Assembly: GCA_037576215.1 (NCBI GenBank)
Contig: JBANDB010000004.1
Location: forward strand, 6,262,001 to 6,326,000
Origin: Armillaria gallica
Taxonomy: Eukaryota; Basidiomycota; Agaricomycetes; Agaricales; Physalacriaceae
Reading direction: 5' to 3'
DNA: 64,000 bases
A model generated the notes under the pieces. That model saw nothing but the letters and a program-made list of their open reading frames with translations. It did no database searches and had not been told where the DNA came from. Position 1 is the stretch's first letter, and each line of letters begins with the position of its first letter. This document shows positions 33,687-44,764 of the stretch, one piece after another. A program made the position numbers and the translations under genes.

Positions 33687-36491
33687 TCAGTCAATTTTCA
33701 GACGTGACGAGAAGAACTGATCAAGCTTCACGATAGCCCGCTGGAAATTGTCATTCCGCCATTCATCAAATACCCCGGTCCGGATGGCTGTAATATCTTC
33801 ACGTATCTTGGCAAGACACTCGGGCCACGCAGGATGGTCAGGACGGATGCGTGCCAGGGCGAGCAAAGCGCTACCTTTCCCTCCCAACGCCAAAATCGTG
33901 ACCAAAGTGAGAAGATTCTCCAGTTGATGTGCGTACTCTGCCTGTTGGGGAGAAAGGGATGGTAACCCAGTCGCGTATGCCACGGTTATCTCGAGTAATC
34001 GTGAGTCGAACCTATGCTCGGTAAATGTGGAAAGGTATCCTTCCCTTTGAAACACCTCGAATGCTATAGAGATACCCTGTCGGAAACATGGGCACAAGAT
34101 GCGAAGTTTCGTCTCGTATCCCTGGCCAAATACCGTGTCTAACCATGACGAGCGAGCCCAAAAGTCATCATTAAATGTTGCTTGAAGGATATTTTTAATC
34201 ATGGACTCGGTGCACCATGAGACGGGACGGGGAAACTCTGTTGAAGGGAATAATGCGTCCCTCGGGTTCACTAGCTCGTCAAAGACGTCGAGTATGGATA
34301 TGCATGTTCTGGAGTTCTGCACCTCAGCGTCACGGAAGACGTTGCTGCATGCGATGACTCCTGTGATGACAGAGAAAATTGCTTGTCTCTCGAGTACAGA
34401 GAGTTTAAGGGAAAACCGGACGTAGTGACGAAGGGACGCGACAGCGAGGGCTAATAGTTCCCTGTCGCTGGACAACAAGGATCTACGGTCTTCTTCTCCT
34501 TCTCCTTGTTTGAATTCGGATAATATAAAGGCAAGGATGGCGAGTAGTAACCGAAGGCATGGCGGTGTCGCATCTTCCTGTGCGAGCGAATCGAATGCGG
34601 AAAACATTCGGAGGAGATTCTGTCCGACATTTGGATAGAGGTGATGGTAGATGCAATCCGTCAGCCTTGCGCAGTAGACCTCTTGTACAACCTCTATCTT
34701 TCCTTCATCGTTACGGAAGTATTCGTGCGGAATTGTACCGAGGAAGGCGACGCACAGCTTGATATCAAACGCATTGTGCGCTGGGGGCTCAAAACATCCG
34801 TCCTTGACAGCGCTATCCAAAAGACCAGCCCAGACGATGGGGTGCAAACAAAGGCACACATCCTGATCCGAACCGAGCAAACCTTGCTTCAGAATTTGTA
34901 TGGCCGGTGGTAAGCTTGGTCCTCTGAACCGATTGGCCACTACCAATGGACCGAGCTCTTGGGGATCCGAGTCTGAAATTCTTAGTTTTTGATAATCAAA
35001 CCCGCGCTGAAGTTCCCATGTGGGATCCTCCTGGAGCAGGAGGTTGACACGCAGCAGGCGGTCCATCTGTAGAGCCATGTCTTCTCGAGGCTCTACGGTG
35101 TCGCCTTCCTCCGGAGATGCGATGACGCATGCCCTCAGTAATTCTCGCCATCGTTCTTGCCACTGCTCAGTCAGAGCTATGTCTGCGAAGGCTTTGCGGA
35201 CTTTCTGAGTGGATGCAATCGGTAAACCGCTGATTGCTTGCATCACAATGCTTTGAAGTGTTGGATTGAAGGTCGTGGAGTAGAGCCAAGAGATGGCTTG
35301 GATATCGATGTCACTTGCTCTTTCATCTAGCATCTCTCGTTCTACATCGTCCAGCGACCATACGCGTGAGTCAGTTGACGATGCCGAGCGCTCGGAAGTG
35401 ACACGGGAAAATATTGATGAGGCTGAGGATGAGATGTCGAAAAAGGAAGCGATTACGGACTGATGCAGATAATTGAATGCATCGTATGCGTAACCGGAGA
35501 GGGGTGTCCTGTATGGGCATTGAGGGTCCTGAACGGACAGGACGTTGGTAACAACGTAGAGGATATAGCAGATGCCTGAGATGGCACCTACGGCGATGGC
35601 TATTCCAATGTGCAAGGTAATCAAGAATAGAACCAGGCCGACGAAAAAGAGGGCCAAAGACGAGTGCATGAGCAGGGGAAGCAGTCCAACGATGACTGGC
35701 ACATGCCATTTCTCCAAGCCCATGTAACGGAAGTGACGGATGCGGCTGCGGTACCGAGGGGTCCCTGATGGTACAGACAGGTAGTGGTGAATCCATTGTT
35801 TAGTCAAGACGGCTACGAGGGCGATGGTTAAGCTGAGTGAGAGACTGACGAACCAAAGTCCGTTTGTCCAGACAATCAGAGAGGAGGGAGTGAAGGGAGA
35901 GTTGGGAGTCAGCGAGGATGATGGAACGTCGGATAGAGAAGTGCCGTTAGCGAGGGCCCGTTGGATGCTGACGAGTTCAAATAGCAGGGAAGCGGAGACT
36001 TGGTTGGAGTCGGGTTGCAAAGATTGTAACGTTTGCACAACAAATGTCGTTACCACGGCAGAGAATAGACCGGCCTTGAATAAATGCAGTCAGCTCGTGA
36101 AACGGGTGTTTCTGCAAGAGACTTACAAAAACTAACAGGACGTCGACGGTGTCTCTCCAGCCCTCTATCATTTCTGCATCGTAGGCTTGACATTCATCTA
36201 GGTACGCCCGCCATATCCTAGCAGCAGGAGCCATTTCTTCGAATATTGGATCTTCTGGGTATGTCCTGTCGTAGTCGTCCTTGGTATTGAATGCTATGAT
36301 GACAAGTATGAAAATGGATATTGTAGTAAGAGGTTTATGTACGTACTTTTGCCACGCTTAAACCTCTGTCCATGTCGAAGCCCAAATAGCCCTTTTTTCT
36401 CTGGTTTTCGATACGTCTTTATTCCATCGGTTTCGCGTTCAGGCGGATCCACTGTCTGCTTCGTCTCCTTGGAGGCGATACTAGGAGACAT
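33687..36491 (-). CDS. DUF6535-domain membrane protein, 899 aa
   Basis: Three exons (minus): 36491-36347, 36293-36127, 36074-33687, with 53- and 52-nt introns and matching phases. The N-terminal region after a basic leader has the DUF6535 hallmarks: WRAYLDECQAYDAEMIEGW, DTVDVLLVFAGLFSAVVT, then WTNGLWFVSLSLSLTIAL and LTKQWIHHYL. Hydrophobic stretches at about residues 105-130, 185-210, 225-255 and 260-285 are likely membrane helices. The remaining 600 residues are soluble and helix-rich, with no domain I recognise. The family is widely expanded in mushroom fungi and its biochemical role is unknown. It is divergently transcribed from CHO2. Confidence 0.88.
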
Positions 36492-37282
36492 CGGTGACGT
36501 CTGCTACCAGCAGTACGCAACTACTGACAAGAGTTCGAGGGACCAATGTTAAGGGAAGCGAGAGAGCAATTATAAGAATGGAAGTTGCTGACAGACGAGC
36601 ACAGTGCGCACTAACCTGCACTGGTTGACTACCACGTGGATTTACTACTTTTGACAATCACCGCCCAAGCTGGTATTGGTATGACAATTATTTTGAGAAA
36701 AAGACTCTACCACAACGCAACACCAGAGTACGACGGGCAACAAATTATCGGTACATCCAGTCCCTTACGAAAATGATCATACCGGCTAAATCATCTCAAT
36801 CCTGATGATCCATGTCGACAACACACAGAATGGGATTACCTACTAGCTTTTGAAAGAATTCTTAAAACTATTGGTATTGTAAGGCACCTCGTAAGGTCGA
36901 TTCCAACGAAATAAAGAAACAACCGAAATAAATGCCTACTAAGATGTCGATATCCCCAATATTAGCAACTCTACCCTCGATGGGAAATAAGTCGAGAGCG
37001 GAGTGAATAAGATGGGTGAGAAAGATCTCAAAGGGTAACAGAAATCAGTACTGCCAATAATCGGGAAAATGTTCTCTTGGAGGCGCTCATACATATTGAT
37101 GGGAGATGACAGATCTAGAGAGGAAGTTTTCCGCAGAAAAACCTATTGCTTGAGGGCCGGCTCTGCGTTTCGGTCCGATTCGGCCGAATATCAAGCTCGT
37201 GAAATATGCATCTATTTGGCTACGCCCTCTGGATATTTCCGGAAGTGCCCTATTGTAAATTATCGCTTAGACACGTACGACC
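36492..37282. other. Divergent promoter region between DUF6535 gene and CHO2
   Basis: About 790 bp between two divergent start codons. No gene, tRNA or long repeat was seen. I could not identify an inositol/choline-response element with confidence. Confidence 0.5.
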
Positions 37283-40200
37283 ATGTCTGGCTCTCAGTCC
37301 TTCCTGAGGCAGCGAAGCACCACCAAGGCGACGGAAAAGAGTGACAGGAAATATTCCATTTCTCCGAAGAGACGCGAAGAAGTGGTGTGGGGAAAGACAC
37401 CTGGTGGTGAAGGTATGCGAGTACTAATTTCTATTATACATACATTGACGATTGCCAGTATTTCGTGTACCTACGACTCATGATGTCTTGACCGCCCTGT
37501 TCCATCCGGCGTACCCAAAGAGTCATCTTGATATTCTGAACCTGGCTCTACTCGGATCCCAGCTGGTCCTGTTTTTCGTTCTTCCCCGGGATGCGGCTAG
37601 GGTGTTTTTCCTCGTGTATTTTGCTTTTTGGCGTGCAGCATATGACGCTGGACTCGGTTTGGTTCTCACAAAGCAAAGCAAGAAGAAATGGATGGTCAAG
37701 GAGGTGCAGCGTCTCGGCTGGCTTGACGAGACTCGTTGCCCTCGTGCCCGGAACTGGATTCGCGCTCAGCTCGTTGGGAAAATGGGGAAGGACTACTCCT
37801 TCGATGTTCGTGTGACAAATATCCATCGATATGACACGCTCACTGTGCCTACAGGAATTACCCGTGGAATACAACACATGGCTACTCTTCAGACAAGTTG
37901 TGGATGTTATTCTTATCAAGTGCGCGCATTTTGCTAGTTGTCGACCAATGGCTGATCCTATTCACAGCGACTTTTTGGCTTATTGCATGTTCGCGTTCTC
38001 ATGCTTTCGCGTGCCGACGGATCTCTCCATCCCCGTACACGTAATGAGGTGCCTACTAGTCACGCTGGAAAGTTTGATGTAGCGGATACCCCAAAGATAA
38101 GCTGAAGTGAAACGTCATAGGTGGCCATACTATACCAGTAAGGCCACCTAAGTGCAACTGTTTAGGCTTAAATTCGAGGCGTCTTAGTACATCAAACATA
38201 CCAGCGTGAGTTCCGTGTATCTCTTGCAATAAACTAACGTTTTCACTAGATGGTCAGTGGGTATAACTCTCATTTGGTTCAATCTTTGGGTCAAGACGGA
38301 AGCCCACAACGTCGTCAAAGATTATGGCTGGTATTGGGGCGATGTATTCTTCCAACGCGGCGCGCTGGTGTTCGATGGCGTCTTCGAACTTGCCCCTCAT
38401 CCCATGTACTCCGTCGGTAAGTATCTGTGGCATACTGTTAGGTGGCGATTGACATCAAGAATAGGATACATCGGCTACTATGGCTTGTCCCTGATTGTTG
38501 GAAGCTACCCTGTTCTATTTGTTAGTCTGGCTGCGCATGCTTCACAATTCGCATTCCTCGTTCTATTCGAGAACCCCCGTGAGTCTGCCTGATTATGTTC
38601 CAAGACCTGTCTCATGGTCGCTCAGATATTGAGCGCATGTACGGGCAGAAGAAAGCCATAGCCAAAAGAACTCCCGTCAGCACCCGTCCAAAAACGGCCT
38701 CATCGCCGAAATCAGTATCTGTTGAGTCGCTTCCTGAAGTTCCGCCCGAAGACTGCCCCACTCCGGCTGCAACTGAAGGCGAAACTGCTACCGAGACTGA
38801 TCTCGAGACCGAGACCGAGATGGAATACGACGAACGCACTCCTGTCATTGGTTTCGAGGGTGTCAAACGATCTTTACACAGAGCAGAACTCTCTACAGAG
38901 AGTGCATCTTCGGCACGCAGCCACGAAGGGCTTCCTAAGAAGAAGAAGGCGTTGTCAAATCATGATCTCTTGACGAAGTACTTCCGTCGGGACACGATGA
39001 TTTTCAAGAACCTCGATTTGTTTAGGTGATGACCATTGGTTGCTCTATCCACAGCCGTAGGAGCTGACTTTCTCATAGGGCGAACGATGTCATGCTGTTA
39101 CTGATTGTTCTCTACTCCTCTGGATTCGCGTTTATCCCGCCTTTACCCACGAGAGTCACCGTTGCACTTCATTTCGTGCATGCCCTGGGCTGGTGTTTGT
39201 TCCACTGCTTCGGTCTCGGGCTGCTGTTACGTGCACAGAGTGAACGCAAGTATCTGGTCCGCCACTACATGAAGAATTATCATTATCCTCACCATGACGG
39301 CGGGAGCGGCGCCGTCCTGGAGGCCTTTTCAAACTGGAAGGCGGTATACAATATGAGCCAGTGTATGTCATACGGTCAGTGGGTCATCGACATATCAGGG
39401 AGATCAGTATCTCATTTCATTGTATACAGTGTCTCTGATTGGCCTCGTGTGGAAGACGTATAGCCTCCCTACTGATTGGATGGTTGGTAACGAGTTGCTC
39501 CGCCATACCCTTGGTGCCGTACGCGTCCCTCCATCTTGTAACACTGGCATACACGCTGATAAAACCTACCTCGTAGGTTCTCGTCGCTTTACACATCTGG
39601 GCGTCGTTGGAATCGTATGAAGTCCTCGGAATGTTTGGTCGGTTGAGTCTCTTCCAATGGCCGTAAAGCTATCTGATCTTGTTTATCCAGGATGGTTTTT
39701 TGGCGATTTCTTCATGGAAGAATTTCCTGCCCACCTCGAGTATTCCGGAATCTACAGGTACGGCGGTGTATCATCCGCACACCACTCTGCTCACGGCAAT
39801 CATTCACAGATACCTCAACAACCCTGAGCTCATGGGGGGTGCTGCGTGGTTTGGCCTGGGTCTTATTAGTGAGAGTAAGCTAGTGATCACCCTGGCCGTT
39901 ATCCGGCATCTTTCCTATTGGTGGTTCCTTAGCTGCGTCGAGAAGTGCATAACATGTCTACTTTCGTGGTCATCTTGCTGACTTGCTGTTTATAGTCCCC
40001 ACATGCAGAAACTTTATGGTGACTCCCTGCGGAAAGACGCCGGATTTGTTAAGGTGATCAAAAGCGTGGCGAGCAAAAATGCTCGCATCTTAGAATCCCG
40101 AGCTGGTCGCCATGCCCCAGAATTAAAACGTGTAGCGAAGGAGGTGAAGGGTACCTTTGACAAAGTGTTTGAGGAAACAGCCGATGCTGTAGAGGAATTT

Positions 40201-41291
40201 TTAGCTAAATGTTTGTTTTCCTCCTGCCCGAGGCCGTATCACGCTTGCTGATGCCCACCTTTAGCCCGACCAAAGATTTCAGGTGTGGTACAGGACACGA
40301 AGGTTTTGTTGCAACAATCTCGCGAAAAATTGGTCATTACGTGGGGCGCTTTTTCTCCAGTGGCGCTGATCTTACTGAGTATGTCCCGTCCTATAGGCGT
40401 GTTGCAAGTGATCTTTCGTCCTTCGATACGGCGAAGTACCATGCTACAGTCGTCCCTAGCAAGGAAGGTACCCGTAGCTTCCACCTTGGCGAAGCTATCA
40501 CCGTTCAATGGCAAGCGCCTCGTACTCATTCCCGTAAGGACTGGATTGGAATATACCGAGTACGTATTCTTTAGTCTTAGGTTATTTTCAGTCTTTTCAT
40601 GTCCTTGTAGGTCGGCGCCAACAAGTCACAACTGGTTACGAAAACGTCTTCTCTTGGAATGTGGGAGCCTGTTTATGGTGAAGAATGGGATGGCGATGTA
40701 CCTCTCGATTCACCTCCTGGGCCGCAAAGTGATTCGGGGGCCGTAACGTTCAAAGCCAATACTTTGCCATGGTTGGTTGGCCAATATGAGGTGAATCAAG
40801 GATTCATCTGATCGTCGTTCGTCCTCCCTCATGCTTGTTTTAGATTCGTTACCACCATGACGGCAAATACAATGTCATGAGCCTCGATGGCCCTATTGAG
40901 ATTTACGGTGTGTAACCCTCCGCGTCGTCTTAGCTAAATTTTGTCTGAGTTGTCTGTGCTTCTAGTCGACCAACCATCGACCTTAGATTTACCATCGGTC
41001 CGAGAGACCCTGATGCGTGTCGTACCGTTGTGTCTCGACTCCGACCCTTCGCTGATTCCTTTGTCGTGCAAATCCTCTCCCAATGGAGACGGCACTGCGA
41101 GTCCGACTGAAACCGACGAGCGGGACCCGGATGATTTCACCTTCTGGTCTGAACGACAGGCTAAACGTATTTGCATGGCGATAAAGCAGACGTTCGATGT
41201 GGAATATGCACCTGAGGTGGTGGTTGCTGATGCGAATTTGACTGCGCTGGCCAATCGAATATTAGTCTCAAAGGAGATTTTGACGGGATAG
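37283..41291 (+). CDS. CHO2: Phosphatidylethanolamine N-methyltransferase, 991 aa
   Basis: Catalyses the first methylation of phosphatidylethanolamine in the de novo phosphatidylcholine pathway, in the endoplasmic reticulum membrane. Eighteen exons join in phase: 37283-37412, 37459-37805, 37855-37919, 37968-38048, 38250-38416, 38465-38578, 38626-39025, 39079-39374, 39430-39518, 39577-39637, 39691-39757, 39810-39944, 39996-40210, 40265-40340, 40397-40559, 40611-40790, 40844-40907, 40966-41291. Family hallmarks include [60 protein letters not shown] and the C-terminal [18 protein letters not shown]. Two methyltransferase modules with many membrane helices are evident. All introns are near 50 nt except the fourth (201 nt), which holds an inverted repeat. 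The length fits the family. Confidence 0.95.
38060..38209. repeat. Concentric inverted repeats inside CHO2 intron 4
   Basis: The outer arms are 22 bp (38060-38081 and 38188-38209) with two mismatches. The inner arms are a perfect 9 bp (38118-38126 TAGGTGGCC and 38142-38150 GGCCACCTA). Both pairs share the same centre (about 38134), and the sequence between them is loosely complementary, so the whole 150 bp reads as a decayed long palindrome. No clear target duplication flanks it. It could be a fold-back or MITE-like insertion. Confidence 0.75.
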
Positions 41292-41506
41292 TTTTTTTTT
41301 TCGTATTGATGATTTTTTTGGATAGATATACGTGGAGGAAATTTACTTTCTATTTCGCTTCGGGAGTAATTTACTTCGTTGTCTTTTGAGCAGTCAAAAA
41401 TTTCCCATGTGGATGCTTTGTGACTGTTGTTGTGACTTACTGACATAGCTTTATTTGTTACTCCGAATAGCTGCCGACCCTGCTCTTGACCGTCAAGATT
41501 CTTATC

Positions 41507-42278
41507 ATGCATTCTAAGTCTCAGTTTTATCTTTCTCAGTGTATCGAGGCAGCCTTGAAGGTGTGTAGTATCATTATTATTCGAAAAGAGACACCTGAAC
41601 TCGAGAACCAGTCGCCAATGGCATTCACATTGGGGTCTATCATCGTCAAGGGCGGGAAGGTTATTTCGACAGGCTACAACCACCAACGCGTTCACTACGA
41701 CGAGCTAAGCGTCGATTGTGCCTTCGGGAAACCGGTCTCAATGCACGCAGAAATGCATGCTATATACAACTTGACTGGTGGCAGGTCTCCTCCGTTCAAG
41801 CAGCAGGTTCAACCGGACCCACAACCACATAAACGAAAACGACGGGTGGGAGGGGGAGAAAGTAACAGACGTAGTGCCAAAATTGCTGTTACAACGCAGC
41901 GTCTTTTATGGAACTAAGGAGCATCCGAGGGATAGACCGGCCGTTGTCGAGAAATCAATTTGCCCTAGTCGACGTCGTAGATTTTCAAAGATCACTGGGG
42001 CGGATTTGTACGTTGTTCGAACTACGAAGAGTGGGATGGGATGTGCTAGGCCTTGCTGGCGATGGTGAGTGATCCCTTGTCTTTACAGTCGAGTGCGCCG
42101 GTAAACGTCCCTCTGTTTCAGTATCGATTGGTGCGACTGGGCTGGCATCAAGCGTATATTCTACTGGAGTGAAAGTGACGTGGCGTTCTGCTGCCTCAAG
42201 GTCGCTGACGCAAAGAGCACTCGTTACGAGACTCAGGCTGACGTCCGTCTGTTTGGTGGTGCTTTGCGTTCTGGGTAG
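41507..42278 (+). CDS. Cytidine/deoxycytidylate-deaminase-family protein
   Basis: The zinc-dependent deaminase motifs are both present: HAE at 41744-41752 and PCWRC, whose second cysteine codon is split by the intron 42065-42121. The start MHSKSQFYLSQCIEAALK (exon 1, 41507-41560) joins SPMAFTLGSIIVKGGKVIS (from 41612) across a 51-nt intron. The last exon (42122-42278) reads IDWCDWAGIKRIFYWSES and ends at TAG. Between about 41778 and 41990 the frame changes within a basic, low-complexity linker. I could not find a single GT..AG intron that restores it, so an extra intron or a frameshift is needed. The substrate cannot be told from sequence. It lies 215 bp after CHO2, on the same strand, and converges with ALKBH6. 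Confidence 0.8.
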
Positions 42279-42497
42279 GTAACGGCTGGGGTCAACGAAT
42301 TTCTGACGGTCGCTGCCGTATTGATTTAGGCTCGGTGGATAGTTCATTCATGTACATCTAACTCCACCGTCGCTTCAATACAGTTATTCTCGTTCATTCC
42401 CGTTCTCGTCATCCATTAAGTTGCGCAAGTGCCGGCTTTCATACCACCGTGACCGCGGGCGAAAACGAGGCTTTGTATTCACCGGGGCAGATGAAGG

Positions 42498-43701
42498 TCA
42501 GGTTCTCAGGAAAGACCCGTTTCGAACTTTTTCTACGTCGCGACAGGTCAAACTGTACCTCACATCTCTCTTCATCGTTCCACCTTCACTGACAGCCCTC
42601 ACCGCCTTCTCGCTTGTCAGCAGATGGAAGTTCTGGATAGGTGTATTAGTATCCGTAAACTTCGATCCATGGGTTGCGTCGGCCGCTCTAATAGTATCAG
42701 TTTCAATATCTTCGATCCTGCAGATAAAAATGAGCAGTTAATACGGTGCACTTGCTGGACAGACTCACCCGTGAAGGTATTCTCTATATAGCACTTCTGT
42801 CGTTATAATAACGCTTCGCGGCTCAAGCAGAACAGAAAGCGCTGGAGTGTTGTCAATTGTGCGCCCGTTAATCATGGGTTCGTCACCGTTCTCTTCGGGA
42901 GTATACCGATAATAATGGAACACCGCATGGGAACCCAGAGAAACCGTTGCGACAATGGGGTGATACGCAGGCCCGTCTTCATGAGGCTGCGAAGATGAGC
43001 TCGATGGCTTGCCGGCCGAAAGAATGACCAACCATGATTCCTTGTCCCGGTAAATACTGGAAAGTGTTACATGAAGTAAACGAAGCAGCAGTGGCCCAGT
43101 CATACCTCGTTTAAGATGACATGGTTTGGTTCACCATGCAGAGAAGACTTGAATGCCCCAGTACCTTTGAGCCGAGAGATAATATCTGGGCTAAGCGCTC
43201 CAGCTGTTATAAAGCTTGGAAGACGCGCGAGCGGTCCACTCACAACTTGTTCACAAAAGTTGGCAGCGGTTGAGACACCAGAACATTCTTTGGCGTTATT
43301 TCTCCACCTGCATAGAGTGAGACGCCGTGGTGAAGCAAAAATATCACGAAAGCGGACCAAGAAGCTGTAAGCTACACCATGTCCAGACATAGATTACGCC
43401 AAATGAATGGGAACACGAGGTGATAGACGAGGACGAACCGACGGTTCGCGAGCTGCTTCCACTTTTGTTGCGGAGATTCCTTTATCTGGACAACGGCATT
43501 AGGATGCAGATATTCACAGAGTTTGTATTTGTACTCACCTTTCTCACAAGATAGGCTTCTTCCTCCTCCTGAAGGCTCGTCGCGTCAATGTTCGAACCTC
43601 AAATGGCAGCCTGAAGGGACCCAGCTGACCGTCACAAAATCTGGAACGTAATAGAGGCCTTCGCATCCTCTCACGCTGTACTTTTGTAAATCGAAAGACA
43701 T
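42498..43701 (-). CDS. ALKBH6: ALKBH6-type Fe(II)/2-oxoglutarate dioxygenase, 254 aa
   Basis: A member of the AlkB family of oxidative demethylases; the substrate of this subgroup is not settled. Nine exons (minus): 43701-43630, 43568-43539, 43485-43438, 43364-43358, 43307-43247, 43190-43106, 43056-43033, 42986-42769, 42717-42498, total 255 codons. The N-terminus YYVPDFVT-EEEEAYLVRK and the segment NRR-L-GGEITPK match the family. HED (H111, D113) followed by GPAYHPIVATVSLGSH and the later EYLHGIED (H181) supply the iron ligands. RYSLTCRDVEKV holds the arginines expected to bind 2-oxoglutarate (R235, R241). The fourth exon is only 7 nt, yet it is needed to keep the frame. Confidence 0.92.
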
Positions 43702-44408
43702 GTAATGACGAAGCCGACACCTGGAGTCGGGGTGGTAAGATGGAGAAACCGGTAAGTACGAACAATCGGACGTCTAACCGTGGGAAGGTCATGCCAAGAC
43801 GGGACTACTCCTCTTACGCGAAGAGATTTCATTTTGGTTCCGTTCCATCCCAACCGTCAACAGGCAATCAATGTAGGCAAGGTGAACGTCTTCCCCGTAA
43901 AAAAGCTGACTCTTACCAAAAGACAGCTGGCGACAAGTCGGTGTCTAGACTCAAAGAAGTTCGGAAATCGGTCCTAGGCTGCACTTACTCATCGAAATTC
44001 ACCCGCCCCACTCGCCCCTGCTTGAACGTATTCATTCAAACTCGAGATCTGATCGACCAGGACACGAAATTGCAGGACCGACCCCCCCGGAATGTACCTG
44101 TGCTTCTCACGTCGTTAAAGTTTAACTTTTTAGTTGCAACTTCGCCTAATTCTCGATGTTCCACGTTTCTCATGAAATAAGTGGCGTGTATCTCAAATCA
44201 ATGCAAGAAAAAAATTTATAGTAGGGGAATATACAACATAAAGGGTCACATTATTATCGTTGTAAGAGCTACTACTAAGGAATATACAAAGTGGATGTGC
44301 TGATATTACTTTTATATAGGGTAGCAAGCAAGAAGACAATAGCTCTCCGCGATGAAAACTGGGACGGAGCCAGCATGGGATGTATGACGTTTCCTCTAAA
44401 AATACGCC
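43702..44408. other. Region between ALKBH6 and the Zn2Cys6 gene, unclear
   Basis: Open frames exist on both strands (43740-44180 plus; a 45-codon frame near 44180-44020 minus) but none shows a recognisable domain or a convincing exon model. A short stretch 44220-44400 is AT-rich. It probably serves as the ALKBH6 promoter and the 3' flank of the next gene. Confidence 0.4.
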
Positions 44409-44764
44409 CTACTGACCAGCATTGCTATTGGAAGCGATCGTCAATTATAGCTACCGAATAACGGATCCAAAACTCACACAGGCTGGTAGGTGCAAGCAAT
44501 TTGGCGCCGTCCACAATTAGCGCAAGACGGACGGCTTCCATCGCATTTCAATTTGCGGCCTAGACGAGAAAAAATTAGCATTGTATTCAACACTCGCGAT
44601 GATCATATCTACCTCGACAGAACTGGCAGGCCATAGGCGTCCTCCTGGGTACCCTGGTGTTATCATCGTATTGTTGGTTGGTCTGAGTGGTAGACTAGGG
44701 CGAGGTAGGTCAGCGATATGCGCTTCATAAAGGGAGACAGACTCACTCCAGTTTTCGTCGACAT
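44409..44764 (-). CDS. Stand-alone Zn(II)2Cys6 DNA-binding protein, 65 aa
   Basis: Exons (minus) 44764-44747, 44694-44613, 44559-44478 and 44424-44409 join in phase and encode 65 residues. A complete fungal binuclear zinc cluster is present: C-x2-C-x6-C-x6-C-x2-C-x6-C (CQFCRGRKLKC, then SCANCGRRQIAC). It is preceded by the family's RVPRRTPMA. Such clusters bind CGG half-sites as parts of transcription factors. Here the protein stops a few residues after the cluster, with no dimerisation coiled coil or activation domain. If the last intron is not spliced, a TGA at 44474 ends it at nearly the same place. It could act as a small competitor or be the truncated start of a longer factor. Confidence 0.75.

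Noticed and set aside
43191..43246. A 29-32-nt intron in ALKBH6 ending at TTCCAAG
   Set aside because: Too short; the 56-nt alternative ending at GCGCTTAG keeps the frame and restores the expected VNN-PDIISRL sequence.
43740..44180. 146-codon plus-strand frame next to ALKBH6
   Set aside because: Its composition is uneven, it has no motif, and overlapping frames on both strands are equally open. I left it as part of an unclear region.
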